Shown here piece after piece: positions 18,185 through 27,361 of a stretch of 64,000 nucleotides of DNA. The translations under genes were made by a program, and so were the position numbers. The notes beneath the pieces are model-generated. The model saw only the letters and a program-made list of their open reading frames with translations, was not told where the DNA came from and did not search any database. Position 1 is the stretch's first letter. Every line of letters begins with the position of its first letter. The stretch is from Rhodovastum sp963714255 (GTDB taxonomy: Bacteria; Pseudomonadota; Alphaproteobacteria; Acetobacterales; Acetobacteraceae), in contig CAVQNU010000027.1 in NCBI GenBank assembly GCA_963714255.1, forward strand, positions 186,001 through 250,000. The letters run 5' to 3'.

Positions 18185-18415
18185 TCAGGGCACCGTATCC
18201 AGATCCCCCAATTGATCCCGCGGCAACAGCCCCTCCCCGGCAATCGCCATTGCCTCGCGCAGCACGTCGGCATCCCCGACATGATTGGCCAGAAGAAGGA
18301 TCAGCCGTGCGTCGAATGCGCGCGCCTGGGCGTCGTCGAGGTGGCGGTAGGCGCGTGCCAGTGCGGTGAAGATTCCGTCCGGATCGGCCAACCGCGGCGT
18401 GGTATGGAGTTTCAT
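18185..18415 (-). CDS. DUF2783 domain protein
   Basis: A 76-aa acidic, helical protein (MKLHTTPRLADPDGIFTALA, ending GEGLLPRDQLGDLDTVP). It matches what I know of the DUF2783 family, small proteins of unknown function usually encoded next to an aromatic-ring FAD monooxygenase, as here. Its ATG overlaps the hydroxylase stop by 4 bp (ATGA), so the two are probably translated together. A role in stabilising or assisting the hydroxylase is inference. Confidence 0.72.
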   Translation of the reverse strand: MKLHTTPRLADPDGIFTALARAYRHLDDAQARAFDARLILLLANHVGDADVLREAMAIAGEGLLPRDQLGDLDTVP

Positions 18416-20077
18416 CGGACCTCCGCCGCGCCGGTCGCGCGCGCCAGCGCGGCTGTGATGGCGGCCGGATCGAAGCGCCGCCAGCGCGCCGCCACGTGCT
18501 GGTCGGGGCGGATCAGGTAGGTGGTCCCGGGAAGCGCGCCATAGCGGTCACAGGCCAGCCCGGCAGCATCGATCAACCCGGTTGCATCCGCGGCCACCGG
18601 CGCGTCCTTGCGCAGCACCAGGGTGCGGACCGGCACCGGCAGGGCGGCGAGGCGCTCGATCAGGTGCTGCGGCGGCGCCTCGTCGAACACGAGGGCGGTG
18701 AAACAGAACCCCAGATGATGCAGCAGCCACTCTGCCCGGCCCTGCCGCTCCACCGGCGCGTCCGTGCAAGGCGCCCCCAGCGGCACGCCGCCGGCAAACG
18801 GGTCGGACGGATCATCCGGCGTGTTCAGCCACGAGTTCGGCATAGATGGTGGGCTCGGACAGCCGGCCGCTGTTGATGAAATCGTGCGCGAAGCTGTACC
18901 GTCCGGCCAGATGCAGGGCGGCATCGCGCAGCGCGCGCGCCATGGGCGAGCGGGGGGAAATGAACTCAGCCGCGCGGGCGGCGTCGCGCAGGTTCTCGTC
19001 GGCGGCCACCACCCGCTCGCAGTCGTAGCTATCCAGCAGTCCCGCCGGTGCCAGCCCGGCCAGCACCAGGCGCAGTTTCCAGGCCAGATTGTCAGCGTCC
19101 TGCACGCCGGAATTGGCGCCGCGCGCACCGAAGGGCGAGACCTGGTGGGCCGCGTCGCCGGCGAACACCACCCGCCCGTGGACGAACCGCTCCAGCCGGC
19201 GGCACTGGAATGTATAGACCTCGGCCAATTCCACCCGGAATTCGGCCTGCTCGCCGAGGATGCGCCGCAGCCGCATGGCAACCCGCTCGGGCGACTGCTC
19301 GGCCGCCGGGTCGGCGTACCAGCCCAGTTGCAGGTCGATGCGCCACAGATTGCCGGGCTGGCGGTGCAGCAGCACCGAGCGCTCGCGATGGAAGGGCGGG
19401 TCGAACCAGAAATGCCGCATGTTGGGGAAATCGGCGTCGGTTTCGACATCACAGACCAGGAAGCGGTCGCGGACGGTCTGGCCGATGAATTCCAGGCCGA
19501 GCAGACGGCGCACCAGCGACCTCGCCCCATCGGCCGCGAGCAGCCAGTCGCATTCCAGATCGTACGGCCCGTCCGGGGTGTCGACCCGCAGGGCAACATG
19601 GTCCGCTGCCACGGTCATGCCCGTCAGCCGGTTGCGCCAGCGCAGCTCGAGCCCGGCAACCTCCTGCGTGCGAGCGATCAGCGTTTCTTCCAGTCTGTAT
19701 TGCTGGAGGTTGGTGAAGGCCGGCATTTTGTGGCCGGCCTCGGTCAGCAGGTCGAATTCGGTGACCAGCCGGTTGCCGTGATGCACCCAGCCGCGCCGCC
19801 AGCCGGCTCCCTGCGCCGCCACCGCCTCGCCGACGCCCAGCCGGTCCCAGATTTCGAGGGTCCGCTTGGCATAACATACGCCCCGCGAGCCGGGGCTGAT
19901 GGTGTCGTCATCGTCCAGCAGCACCACGGGCACGCGCTGCAGCGCGAGGTCGATGGCTAGGCTCAGTCCGGTCGGACCGGCGCCCACCACGACGACCGGA
20001 CGCCGCACCGGCATGGGCGCGTCCTGGTCGGGGGAGCGCCGGTAGCCGAAGGTCGGGCGAATGAGCGGGTTCGCCAT
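18412..20077 (-). CDS. FAD-dependent aromatic hydroxylase, MhpA/PheA type (one-base frameshift near 18835)
   Basis: Class A flavoprotein monooxygenase, about 554 aa after bridging. The N-terminal FAD motif VVVGAGPTGLSLAIDLALQ is followed by the second dinucleotide signature (CDWLLAADGARS) and GRVVFAGDAAHQVSPFGARG, the FAD-ribityl motif. The C-terminal part (NTPDDPSDPFAGGVPLGAPC to the end) is in a different frame from the N-terminal 415 residues; one extra base between 18831 and 18845 explains it. I use ATG 20077, preceded by AGGA; an in-frame ATG at 20152 lacks a ribosome site. The enzyme likely hydroxylates a phenolic substrate, with DUF2783 downstream and MarR divergent. Confidence 0.82.
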
Positions 20078-20192
20078 ACGCAGTCCTGACCGTTGGGGGG
20101 CGAATCGACGGAAATGCTGACGACCGGACGATCGCCGGTCAACCCGCACCATCGCGTCAAGGCCGCCCCGTGAACGCAGGCGGCCGACTAGT

Positions 20193-20209
20193 CATGCCGG
20201 ATCGGCATG
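20193..20209. promoter_or_regulatory. Inverted repeat, candidate MarR-family operator
   Basis: A perfect 7-bp inverted repeat, CATGCCG-GAT-CGGCATG, in the 310-bp divergent gap between the hydroxylase and the MarR gene. MarR proteins bind 16-20 bp palindromes in just this position. No experimental support; assignment is by location and symmetry. Confidence 0.45.
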
Positions 20210-20387
20210 GTGCTGACCATTTGCGATCAGCGCACGCCAGCCCATCGTTTTGGCGGCAAGTCTGCCGCCCGGCCGGCGCCGGTCAGGCCGGTGCATTGCG
20301 TGCGGCATTGCGGTGCGCCGGGACCCCGGTATCATTCTGCTTTCAAGGCGCGCCGCACCAAGCGGCGGGCGTGTGCGGGGCAGCAGC

Positions 20388-20906
20388 ATGGCATCTTCAA
20401 CCCGACCCAAAGCCGCGGCGCGGACGGCACCCAGTGAAAGCGTGCTGATCCTGGAGGAGTTCATGCCGTACCGGCTGAACGTGCTGGCCACCATCGTCAG
20501 CCAGGGATTCGCCCGGCTTTATTCCGAGCGCTTCGGCATCAGCATTCCGGAATGGCGGGTGATCGCCATGCTCGGCCAGCACCGCACCCTGACCTCGAAA
20601 GGGATCGGCGAACGCACGCACATGCACAAAACCATGGTCTCGCGCGCGGTGACCGACCTGGAACGCCACGGCCTGCTGTCGCGCCTGCCGAATCGCGACG
20701 ACAAGCGGGAGGCGTTCCTGTCGCTCACCGAGTCGGGACGGCGCATCTATACCGAAATCGTGCCGCTGGCGCGTGAGTACGCCGCCCGGCTGACCGCCGA
20801 CCTGTCCGAGGCCGACCGGGCGGCGTTCGACCGGATCGTGGCGGTGCTGCGGGACCGGTCGGGGATCGTTTTCGCGCTCGATGCCAAGGGCGGCGGCGCC
20901 GGCTGA
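20388..20906 (+). CDS. MarR-family transcriptional regulator
   Basis: A 172-aa winged-helix regulator. After a 20-residue flexible N-terminus, the MarR core reads RLNVLATIVSQGFARLYSER, then the recognition helix region GERTHMHKTMVSRAVTDLER and the wing (RLPNRDDKREAFLSLTESGR). It is divergent from the FAD hydroxylase and most likely represses it, released by a phenolic compound, as for HpaR and MhpR-like cases. The N-terminal Met at 20388 is chosen because the longer frame upstream has no support. Confidence 0.85.
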   Translation: MASSTRPKAAARTAPSESVLILEEFMPYRLNVLATIVSQGFARLYSERFGISIPEWRVIAMLGQHRTLTSKGIGERTHMHKTMVSRAVTDLERHGLLSRLPNRDDKREAFLSLTESGRRIYTEIVPLAREYAARLTADLSEADRAAFDRIVAVLRDRSGIVFALDAKGGGAG

Positions 20907-21180
20907 ACCGGGCGGCGGCGCGATTGCGCCAAGCCTGGAATGAACCGGACCGGATTTGCAGACAATCAGACACCGATGAGGTGCGCTACGACCTCGCGGC
21001 GATGCGGCGCGCCAGTGCGGTGCTCCCGGCCAGGCCGCGCCCGGCGCTGGCCACGACAAGGGTCTCGAGCGCCTGTTGCAGGGCATTCTCCTTCACCGGC
21101 ACGTTCCTTGCTAAGTTCTGCGCACTGCGCTTGCAGTTCGCGCTTGCTCCAGCCGGCGCGCCAGAGGAGTATGCCTGATC

Positions 21181-21918
21181 ATGTCATCCCCCCAGACCCT
21201 CGTGCTGACCGGCGCCAGCCGTGGCATCGGTCATGCGACCGCCCGCACCTTTTCCGAAGATGGCTGGCGCGTCATCACCATCTCCCGCCAGGCGTTCTCG
21301 CCGCGCTGTCCGTGGGCGGGCGGGCCGCAGGACCATGTGCAGTGCGACATCGGCGACCCCGCCTCGCTGGAGGCCGGCATTGCGGAAATCCGCGCCCGCC
21401 TGCCCGACGGGCGGCTCGATGCGCTGATCAACAACGCCGGCATTTCGCCCAAGGGGCCGGAGGGGTCGCGGCTCGGCGTGCTCGCCTCCGACCGCGACAT
21501 CTGGAACGCGGTGTTCAGCGTCAACATCTTCGCCGTCGCCCTGCTGGCGCGCGGGCTGATCGACGTGCTGTCGGAAGCGCAGGGCACGATCGTCAACGTC
21601 ACCTCCATCGCTGGCTCGCGCGTGCACCCGTATGCGGGCGCCGCCTATGCCTGTTCCAAGGCCGCGCTGCTGACGCTGACGCGCGAGATGGCGGCCGAGT
21701 TTGCGCCGCGCGGCGTGCGGGTGAACGCCATCAGTCCGGGCGAGATCGACACCGCCATCCTCTCCCCCGGCACCGCCGCCTTCGCCGAGCGCGAAGTGCC
21801 GATGCGCCGGCTCGGCCGGCCGGAGGAAGTGGCGGACGCCATCCGGTTCCTGTGCGGCCCGCAGGCCAGCTACGTGACCGGCACAGAGCTGCACATCAAC
21901 GGCGGCCAGCACGTCTGA
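21181..21918 (+). CDS. SDR family oxidoreductase
   Basis: A classical SDR of 245 aa. Cofactor motif TGASRGIG lies at residues 10-17, followed by NNAG, the catalytic Ser in VNVTSIAGS, the YACSK pair (Tyr and Lys), and the usual C-terminal PxxVTGxxLxxxGG pattern (YVTGTELHINGG). Substrate is unknown. The start ATG 21181 has GAGGAG upstream. It is the first gene after the MarR gene and shares its direction, 274 bp away, so it could belong to the same aromatic catabolic unit, but this is speculative. Confidence 0.82.
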   Translation: MSSPQTLVLTGASRGIGHATARTFSEDGWRVITISRQAFSPRCPWAGGPQDHVQCDIGDPASLEAGIAEIRARLPDGRLDALINNAGISPKGPEGSRLGVLASDRDIWNAVFSVNIFAVALLARGLIDVLSEAQGTIVNVTSIAGSRVHPYAGAAYACSKAALLTLTREMAAEFAPRGVRVNAISPGEIDTAILSPGTAAFAEREVPMRRLGRPEEVADAIRFLCGPQASYVTGTELHINGGQHV

Positions 21919-21963
21919 TCGGGCCACGCCCGGCCAGCGCGTGATCGGCTGGCTGGAGCGCGG

Positions 21964-22320
21964 CTATTTTTTCCCGTCCGGACCCGGCTGCTGCAGCGCT
22001 GTGATCGCCTCCCACACCTCGTGATAGATCTGCTCGCGGGCGTAGCCCATGCGCTGGGCGACTTCGCTTTTGAAGTTGGCGTAGTCGATGTCGCCGGCGA
22101 TGCGGCCCATCGCCTCGGCCAGATCGGCCTTGGCGACACGGGCGCGCCAGGCATAGTCGTGCTCCGGGGTGGACAGGATCTCGCCGAGGCCGGGCAGGTA
22201 TTTCGCCCGCAGCGAGGCAAGATCGCCGCGCACGCGGGCGCGCACGGTCAGCGTGCCGGCAGGGCGGTCCTCGGGCTTCTCGACGATGCTGAAGAAGCCG
22301 AAAGTGGTCAGCAGCCACAT
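21964..22320 (-). CDS. Conserved hypothetical protein, 118 aa
   Basis: A small soluble protein beginning MWLLTTFGFFSIVEKPEDRP and containing LTVRARVRGDLASLR and a helical tail (GYAREQIYHEVWEAITALQQ). It matches my memory of a widespread conserved hypothetical family of about 115-120 aa with this distinctive N-terminus, but I cannot name the domain or function. The start is ATG 22320; the frame continues upstream without a credible start. It is convergent with the SDR and divergent from the acylase gene. Confidence 0.6.
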   Translation of the reverse strand: MWLLTTFGFFSIVEKPEDRPAGTLTVRARVRGDLASLRAKYLPGLGEILSTPEHDYAWRARVAKADLAEAMGRIAGDIDYANFKSEVAQRMGYAREQIYHEVWEAITALQQPGPDGKK

Positions 22321-22469
22321 GGTCGCACCTCGCGCGCATCGGTGCCGGCCGGGACGGTCCCGGCCGGGATGCAGATATAGCACTGATTCCCGCCGCTGCC
22401 GCCGGCCCAGCCCCTCGTCTTGTCCGGTTGTCCCTTCCCCTGGACGCATGGCATCGCTACCTGTCGCGC

Positions 22470-24824
22470 ATGCGCTTATCCTTCCGAATCTCCCGCCGCG
22501 CCGTGCTCCGCCTGCTCGGCGTGGCGATCACCCTGCCGCTGCTCGCCGCCGCGACCGTGGCGGTGCTGCTGTGGATGGCCGTGCCGGGCGGCGACCTGAC
22601 CGCCGCGCTGCCCGGCCTGGCCGCACCGGCGAGCGTGGAGATCGACCCCGACGGCATTCCGCACATCCGCGCCGCCAACGCGCTCGACGCCGCCGAGGCG
22701 CTGGGGTTCGTGCATGCCCGCGCGCGCATGCTGCAAATGGACCTGATGCGCCGCTCGGCCAGCGGTGAATTGTCGGAAATCGCCGGGCCGGCCACCCTGC
22801 CGCTCGACCGGATGATGCGCACGCTTGGCCTGCGCGGGCGGGCCGCCGCCGACTACCCGACCCTGCCGGCCGACACCCGCGCCATGCTGGAAGCCTACAC
22901 GCGCGGGGTGAATGCCTGGATCGCCGCGCGTGGACGTTTCGCCGCCGCCGAGTTCCTCGTGCTCGGCGCGCCGCGGCCGTGGACGCCGGTGGACAGCCTG
23001 CTCTGGGGCCGCACCATGGGGGTGTGGCTGTCGGGCAACTGGCGGACCGAGCTGGCGCGGCTGACGCTCGCCGGGCACGTGCCCGATCAGGTGATCGAGG
23101 CCTTGTGGCCAATCGCCGCCGGCGGCGCGGGGCAGCCCCAGGCGGCACTGGACCCGGCACTGGACCCGGCGCTGGCGGGCATCGCCACCCGGCTCGCCGC
23201 CGTGCTGCCGGGGTTTCCCGCTCCCTTCACCCTCCCCCAAACCGCCAGCAACGAATGGGCGGTGGACGGGGCGCACAGTGCCAGCTTCGCGCCAATGCTG
23301 GCCGGCGACCCGCATCTGGGCTTTGGCCTGCCCGGCATCTGGTTCCTCGCCCGCATCGACACGCCGGAGGGCACGCTGGCCGGCGCCACCGCGCCGGGCG
23401 TGCCCTTCATGGTCCTGGGCCATAACGGCCACATCGCCTGGACCTTCACCACCACCGGCGCCGACACCCAGGACCTGTTCATCGAAACGCCCTCCGGCGA
23501 CGACGCCTATCTGACCCCGGATGGGCCGCGCCCCTACACCGTGCGGCCCGAGCCCATCCAGGTGCGCGGCGCGCCGGACGAAATGCTGCTGGTGCGCGAA
23601 ACCCGGCACGGGCCGGTGATCAGCGACCTCGCCGGCCCCTCCGACAAGGTGCTGGCGCTGGCGGCGGCCAATCTCGAACCCGGCGACGCGGCGCCCGGCC
23701 TGCTGGCGCTGAACCGCGCCGGCAGCGTGGCCGAGGCCGGGCGCGCCGCGCCACTGATCACCGCCCCGGTGCAGAACCTGCTGGTCGCCGACCGCCAGGG
23801 CATCGGCCTGTTCGTCACCGGGCGGGTGCCGCTGCGCCGCGCCGGCGACGGCAGCCGGCCGGTGCCCGGCGCCGACGGCAGCCATGACTGGACCGGCTTT
23901 GCCAGCGGCGAGGCGTTGCCGCATGTGGTGGCGCCGGCGAGCGGGCGGTTGGTCAACGCCAACGAACGCGTCGCCCCGGCCGATTTCACCCCCACCCTCG
24001 GCCGCGACTGGTTCGACGACGCCCGCGCGCGGCGGATCCGCGAGCTGCTCGACCACGGCGCCCGGTTCACCCCGGCGGATTTTGCCGCCATGCAGATCGA
24101 CACGGTCGATCTGGTGGCGCGCGACCTGCTGCCCCGGCTGCGCGCCGTGCGGGCGCCCTCGCAACTGGCCGGCCGGGCGGTGGCACTGCTGGCCGACTGG
24201 GACGGCACCACCGCCGACAACCTGCCGCAGCCGCTGATTTTCAACGCCTGGATGCAGCGCCTGTATTACGACATCATGGTCCGCGCCGGCGTGCCGGGCG
24301 GATCGGCCGCCGCCGCCGCGCCCTGGACCGCGCTGGTGCCGAGCGCGCTCGGCCCCGAGGGCGGGGTGTTGTGCGGCGGCGATTGCGCCACCCTGCTGCC
24401 GGTTGCGCTGGAGCAGGCGATCTACGATCTGGCGGCGCGCTTCGGGCCGGACCCGGCCGCCTGGCGCTGGGGGGCGGCGCATCAGGTGGTGTTCACCCAC
24501 CCGGTCCTCGGCGCGCTGCCGCTGATACGGCGGCTTGCTGTGGTGCGTATCGCGGCGCCAGGCGATGACTTCACGCTGTTCCGCTCCGGCATGCGGCCGG
24601 GCTCGTTCGAAGCCACGCACGGCGCTTCGTTCCGGTCCGTCTACGACCTGGCGGATTTGGACCACAGCCTGTTCCTGGTCGCACCCGGCCAGTCCGGCCA
24701 TGTGCTGAGCCCGCTCGCGCGCAATTTCGTCCAGCGCTGGCGCGACGGCGGGATGGTCATGATGCCGGCCCGGCCCGATGCGGTCGCCGCGCGCCTGACC
24801 CTGACGCCGGCAGCCATCCCGTGA
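22470..24824 (+). CDS. Penicillin acylase family protein
   Basis: A 784-aa Ntn hydrolase of the penicillin/acyl-homoserine-lactone acylase superfamily. A membrane-anchoring signal (about residues 16-37) is followed by the alpha chain, then the maturation site with nucleophile Ser260 in LPQTASNEWAVDG. The beta chain carries VLGHNGHIAWTFTTTG and ANERVAP. Such enzymes self-cleave before the Ser and act in the periplasm on amide-linked acyl groups; penicillin, AHL and other lactams are possible substrates. I use ATG 22470; a TTG 14 codons upstream is unlikely. It overlaps the RDD gene by 4 bp. Confidence 0.85.
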   Translation: MRLSFRISRRAVLRLLGVAITLPLLAAATVAVLLWMAVPGGDLTAALPGLAAPASVEIDPDGIPHIRAANALDAAEALGFVHARARMLQMDLMRRSASGELSEIAGPATLPLDRMMRTLGLRGRAAADYPTLPADTRAMLEAYTRGVNAWIAARGRFAAAEFLVLGAPRPWTPVDSLLWGRTMGVWLSGNWRTELARLTLAGHVPDQVIEALWPIAAGGAGQPQAALDPALDPALAGIATRLAAVLPGFPAPFTLPQTASNEWAVDGAHSASFAPMLAGDPHLGFGLPGIWFLARIDTPEGTLAGATAPGVPFMVLGHNGHIAWTFTTTGADTQDLFIETPSGDDAYLTPDGPRPYTVRPEPIQVRGAPDEMLLVRETRHGPVISDLAGPSDKVLALAAANLEPGDAAPGLLALNRAGSVAEAGRAAPLITAPVQNLLVADRQGIGLFVTGRVPLRRAGDGSRPVPGADGSHDWTGFASGEALPHVVAPASGRLVNANERVAPADFTPTLGRDWFDDARARRIRELLDHGARFTPADFAAMQIDTVDLVARDLLPRLRAVRAPSQLAGRAVALLADWDGTTADNLPQPLIFNAWMQRLYYDIMVRAGVPGGSAAAAAPWTALVPSALGPEGGVLCGGDCATLLPVALEQAIYDLAARFGPDPAAWRWGAAHQVVFTHPVLGALPLIRRLAVVRIAAPGDDFTLFRSGMRPGSFEATHGASFRSVYDLADLDHSLFLVAPGQSGHVLSPLARNFVQRWRDGGMVMMPARPDAVAARLTLTPAAIP

Positions 24825-25405
24825 GCGAGGGAGCCTTGCCGGGCGCCGCGCCGCCGCCCGGGCCCACGCGCGATGCCGCCCTGCTGGATGCGTGGCTGAC
24901 CCGCGGCGTGCTGCCGCGCCGGGTGCTGGGGTTTGTCGCCGATGTGCTGCTGATCGCCGCGATCGTGCTGGGGCTGTGGGCGGGGCTGCTGCTGACCGGC
25001 CTGATGACATTCGGGCTGACCCTGCCACTGCTGGCACTGCTGCCGGCGGTGGCACCGCTGTATCATTTCCTGTTCCTGGCAAGTCCGCTTTCGGCCACCC
25101 CCGGGCAGGCGCTGATGGGCGTGGTGGTGCGGCGCAATATCGACCTCGGGCGTCCGGACATGCTGGAGGCGCTGGTGAGCGTGGTCGGATTCTATGTCAC
25201 GCTGGGGCTCGGCGCGGTATGGTTGGTGGTGGCGCTGCTGACCCCCCGCAACCGCACCCTGCACGACCTGCTGTCCGGCCTGGTGGTGGTGCGGGCCGAC
25301 GCGCGCGCGGACGCATTCGGCGATAAACGCGCAAACGTGATACCGCCATTGACGCCGCCCGAGGCGGGCTGGAACATACGTTCGGGAGGTTTTCCGCACG
25401 CATGA
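24821..25405 (+). CDS. RDD family membrane protein
   Basis: A 194-aa protein starting at GTG 24821 inside the acylase stop (GTGA). The RDD-like core shows an Arg just before the first helix (PRRVLGFVADVLLIAAIVLG) and Asp residues in the membrane segments, plus PGQALMGVVV and RTLHDLLSGLVVV, the two hallmark motifs. RDD proteins are thought to be transporters or accessory membrane proteins; function here is unknown. It may be coexpressed with the acylase and with the transferase downstream (4-bp overlap). Confidence 0.8.
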   Translation: MSEGALPGAAPPPGPTRDAALLDAWLTRGVLPRRVLGFVADVLLIAAIVLGLWAGLLLTGLMTFGLTLPLLALLPAVAPLYHFLFLASPLSATPGQALMGVVVRRNIDLGRPDMLEALVSVVGFYVTLGLGAVWLVVALLTPRNRTLHDLLSGLVVVRADARADAFGDKRANVIPPLTPPEAGWNIRSGGFPHA

Positions 25406-26265
25406 CGTACAAACCGCCGCGGCGTCCGCAGTTCTTCTACACCACCGCGCCCCTGCCCTGCCCCTACGTGGGCGGGCGCACCGAGCGCAAGGTGGTAACC
25501 GAAATCACCGGCCCGGAATCCGACCTGCTGCACGACCGGTTGTCGCGCGCCGGGTTCCGGCGCAGCCACAATATCGCCTATGCGCCGGTCTGCCCGGGCT
25601 GCAGCGCCTGCATTCCGATCCGCGTGCGGGTCGCCGATTTCCAGCCCGACCGCACCTTGCGCCGGATCATGAAGGCCAATGCCGGGCTGGTGGGGTTCGA
25701 GGTGCCGGCGCGCGCCACCGCCGAGCAATTCCAGCTGTTCCAGCGCTACCAGCAGGCCCGCCACCACGACGGCGACATGGCCACCATGAGCTTCTACGAC
25801 TACCGCGCCATGGTCGAGGACACCCCGATCGACACTATCATCGCCGAATTTCGCGACGAGAACGAGCGGCTGGTCGGCGCCTGCCTGACCGACCGGCTCG
25901 GCGACGGGCTGTCGGCGGTGTATTCGTATTTCGCCCCTGAACAGGAACGGCGATCACTCGGCAGCTACACGATTCTGTGGCTGATCGAGCGCGCGCGGCT
26001 TGGCGGGCTGCCCTACGTGTATCTCGGCTACTGGGTGCCGGAGAGCCGCAAAATGGCCTACAAGGCGCGGTTTAGGCCCTGCGAAATTTTGACCGGGGGA
26101 ACCTGGCGGATGCTGACCGAGGCTGAGGTTTTGGTGCGGCCTGGGGCAGAAGGTACTGGTGCCGCAGACCGCGGGGTGAGGCCGGGGCGCTGCCCCGGAC
26201 CCCGCCAGGGGGCTTTGCCCCCTGGACCCCCACCAGGGGCTAAGCCCCTGGACCCACTTAAGTAG
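25402..26265 (+). CDS. bpt: Aspartate/glutamate leucyltransferase (Bpt), repeat-extended C-terminus
   Basis: N-end-rule transferase that adds Leu from Leu-tRNA to proteins with N-terminal Asp or Glu. The N-terminal Cys-rich family signature (PCPYVGGRTER, then CPGCSACIPIRV) and the GNAT-like C-terminal region (GSYTILWLIERARLGGLPYV) are present. The natural protein seems to end near residue 245. The last ~35 codons, rich in Pro and Gly (CPGPRQGALPPGPPPGAKPL), are encoded by the palindromic repeat, which also supplies the stop. The start overlaps the upstream RDD gene by 4 bp. Confidence 0.85.
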   Translation: MTYKPPRRPQFFYTTAPLPCPYVGGRTERKVVTEITGPESDLLHDRLSRAGFRRSHNIAYAPVCPGCSACIPIRVRVADFQPDRTLRRIMKANAGLVGFEVPARATAEQFQLFQRYQQARHHDGDMATMSFYDYRAMVEDTPIDTIIAEFRDENERLVGACLTDRLGDGLSAVYSYFAPEQERRSLGSYTILWLIERARLGGLPYVYLGYWVPESRKMAYKARFRPCEILTGGTWRMLTEAEVLVRPGAEGTGAADRGVRPGRCPGPRQGALPPGPPPGAKPLDPLK

Positions 26266-26325
26266 CGGGGTCAAGGGGGCCACTGCCCCCTTGCGGGTCC
26301 AGGGCAGAGCCCTGGCCTTCCTTCA
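26176..26325. repeat. GC-rich palindromic repeat, copy 6 (extended)
   Basis: About 150 bp with at least four hairpins (GGGGCGCTGCCCC, AGGGGGCTTTGCCCCCT, AGGGGCTAAGCCCCT and the common CCAGGGCAGAGCCCTGG), plus ACTTAAGTAG. Its left part is translated as the bpt C-terminus; its right part ends 23 bp before the FNR-like box. Confidence 0.85.
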
Positions 26326-26347
26326 TGCCCGCCACGCATATCGCCAC

Positions 26348-26361
26348 TTGATCCATGTCAA
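26348..26361 (+). promoter_or_regulatory. FNR/FixK/Anr-like binding site upstream of the Kor operon
   Basis: TTGAT-CCAT-GTCAA, a 13/14-type match to the consensus TTGATNNNNATCAA (one mismatch in the right half). It lies about 100 bp before the first gene of the Kor operon, with a weak AACAAT -10 candidate at 26376-26381. An activating FNR/FixK position would be plausible. This predicts induction at low oxygen. Confidence 0.62.
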
Positions 26362-26460
26362 GGATTAGAATTCGGAACAATGACATCCGTCCCGGTCACA
26401 TGCGGGTGATCTGCCCGCCTCACGTAAAGTCCGCCTCGCACCGAAGGGAGGAGGCGCCCG

Positions 26461-27343
26461 ATGCCAAATCATCAGACCGAAGCCGGATTCGAAATCGTCC
26501 GGCGGGAAGACTTTTCGGAACGTCACGTACCTTCTGGCGGTGCGCCATCCCCTGATGGCGCGCGCGGCCAGGCCCGGGCAGTTCGTCATCGTCATGTCGC
26601 ATCCCGACGGCGAGCGCATTCCGCTCACCATCGCCGATTTCGACGCACGCGACGGAACCGTGACCCTGGTCATCCAGGCCGTCGGCAAGACGACGAAGGA
26701 AATGCAGCAGACCTGCAAAGCCGGCACCCGCCTGCACGCGCTGGTCGGGCCGATGGGCGTGCCGACCCATCTCAGCGCGGCCAAGAAAGTGGTCTGCGTC
26801 GGCGGCGGCCTCGGTGTCGCGCCGATCTATCCGCAGGCGCGCGGCTTCAAGCAGAACGGCGCGAAGGTCATCGGCATCCTCGGCTTTCGCACCAAAGACC
26901 TGGTGTTTTGGGAAGACCGTTTCCGCGCCGTTTGCGACGAGGTCATCCTCTGCACCGATGACGGCTCGGCCGGCATCAAAGGTTTCGTCAGCGACGGCAT
27001 CCGCCAGGCCATCGCCACCCATCCCGACATTGACGAAGTTGTGGCAATCGGCCCGCCGGTGATGATGAAAGCCTGCGCCGAAACAACCCGCCCGCACGGC
27101 ATCCGCACCATGGTCAGCCTCAACCCGATCATGGTGGACGGCACCGGCATGTGCGGCGGCTGCCGGGTGAAGCTCGGCGACGTGGTAAAATTCGCCTGCG
27201 TGGACGGGCCGGATTTCGACGGGCATCTGGTGGATTTCGACGATCTGATGATGCGCCTGCGTCGCTACGCCGAGGAAGAAAAAGCGGCGACCGAACGCTG
27301 GTCCGAGACCTGCCGCATGCGCGCCTTGCTGGCCGTCACCTGA
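26461..27343 (+). CDS. NfnA/PyrK-like NAD(P)H:ferredoxin reductase subunit (one-base frameshift near 26512)
   Basis: Flavoprotein of the ferredoxin-NADP reductase fold with a C-terminal [2Fe-2S] cluster, about 293 aa after bridging. The start MPNHQTEAGFEIVRREDF is followed by TTTT at 26512-26515; using TTT joins it to NVTYLLAVRHPLMARAARPG. Then come the FAD motif VGPMGVPT, the NAD(P) region VCVGGGLGVAP and the cluster Cys in GTGMCGGCRVKLGD, with another in FACVDG. It matches the small subunit of NfnAB, SudAB and HdrA-type electron carriers. SD AGGGAGGAGG precedes the ATG, and it is first in the Kor operon. Confidence 0.8.
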
Positions 27344-27361
27344 GCGAAGCGAACAGACAAA

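Noticed and set aside
22476..25082. Long minus-strand open frame (868 codons) opposite the penicillin acylase gene
   Set aside because: Shadow of a well-supported gene; Gly/Arg/Gln-rich with no motif and no ribosome site.
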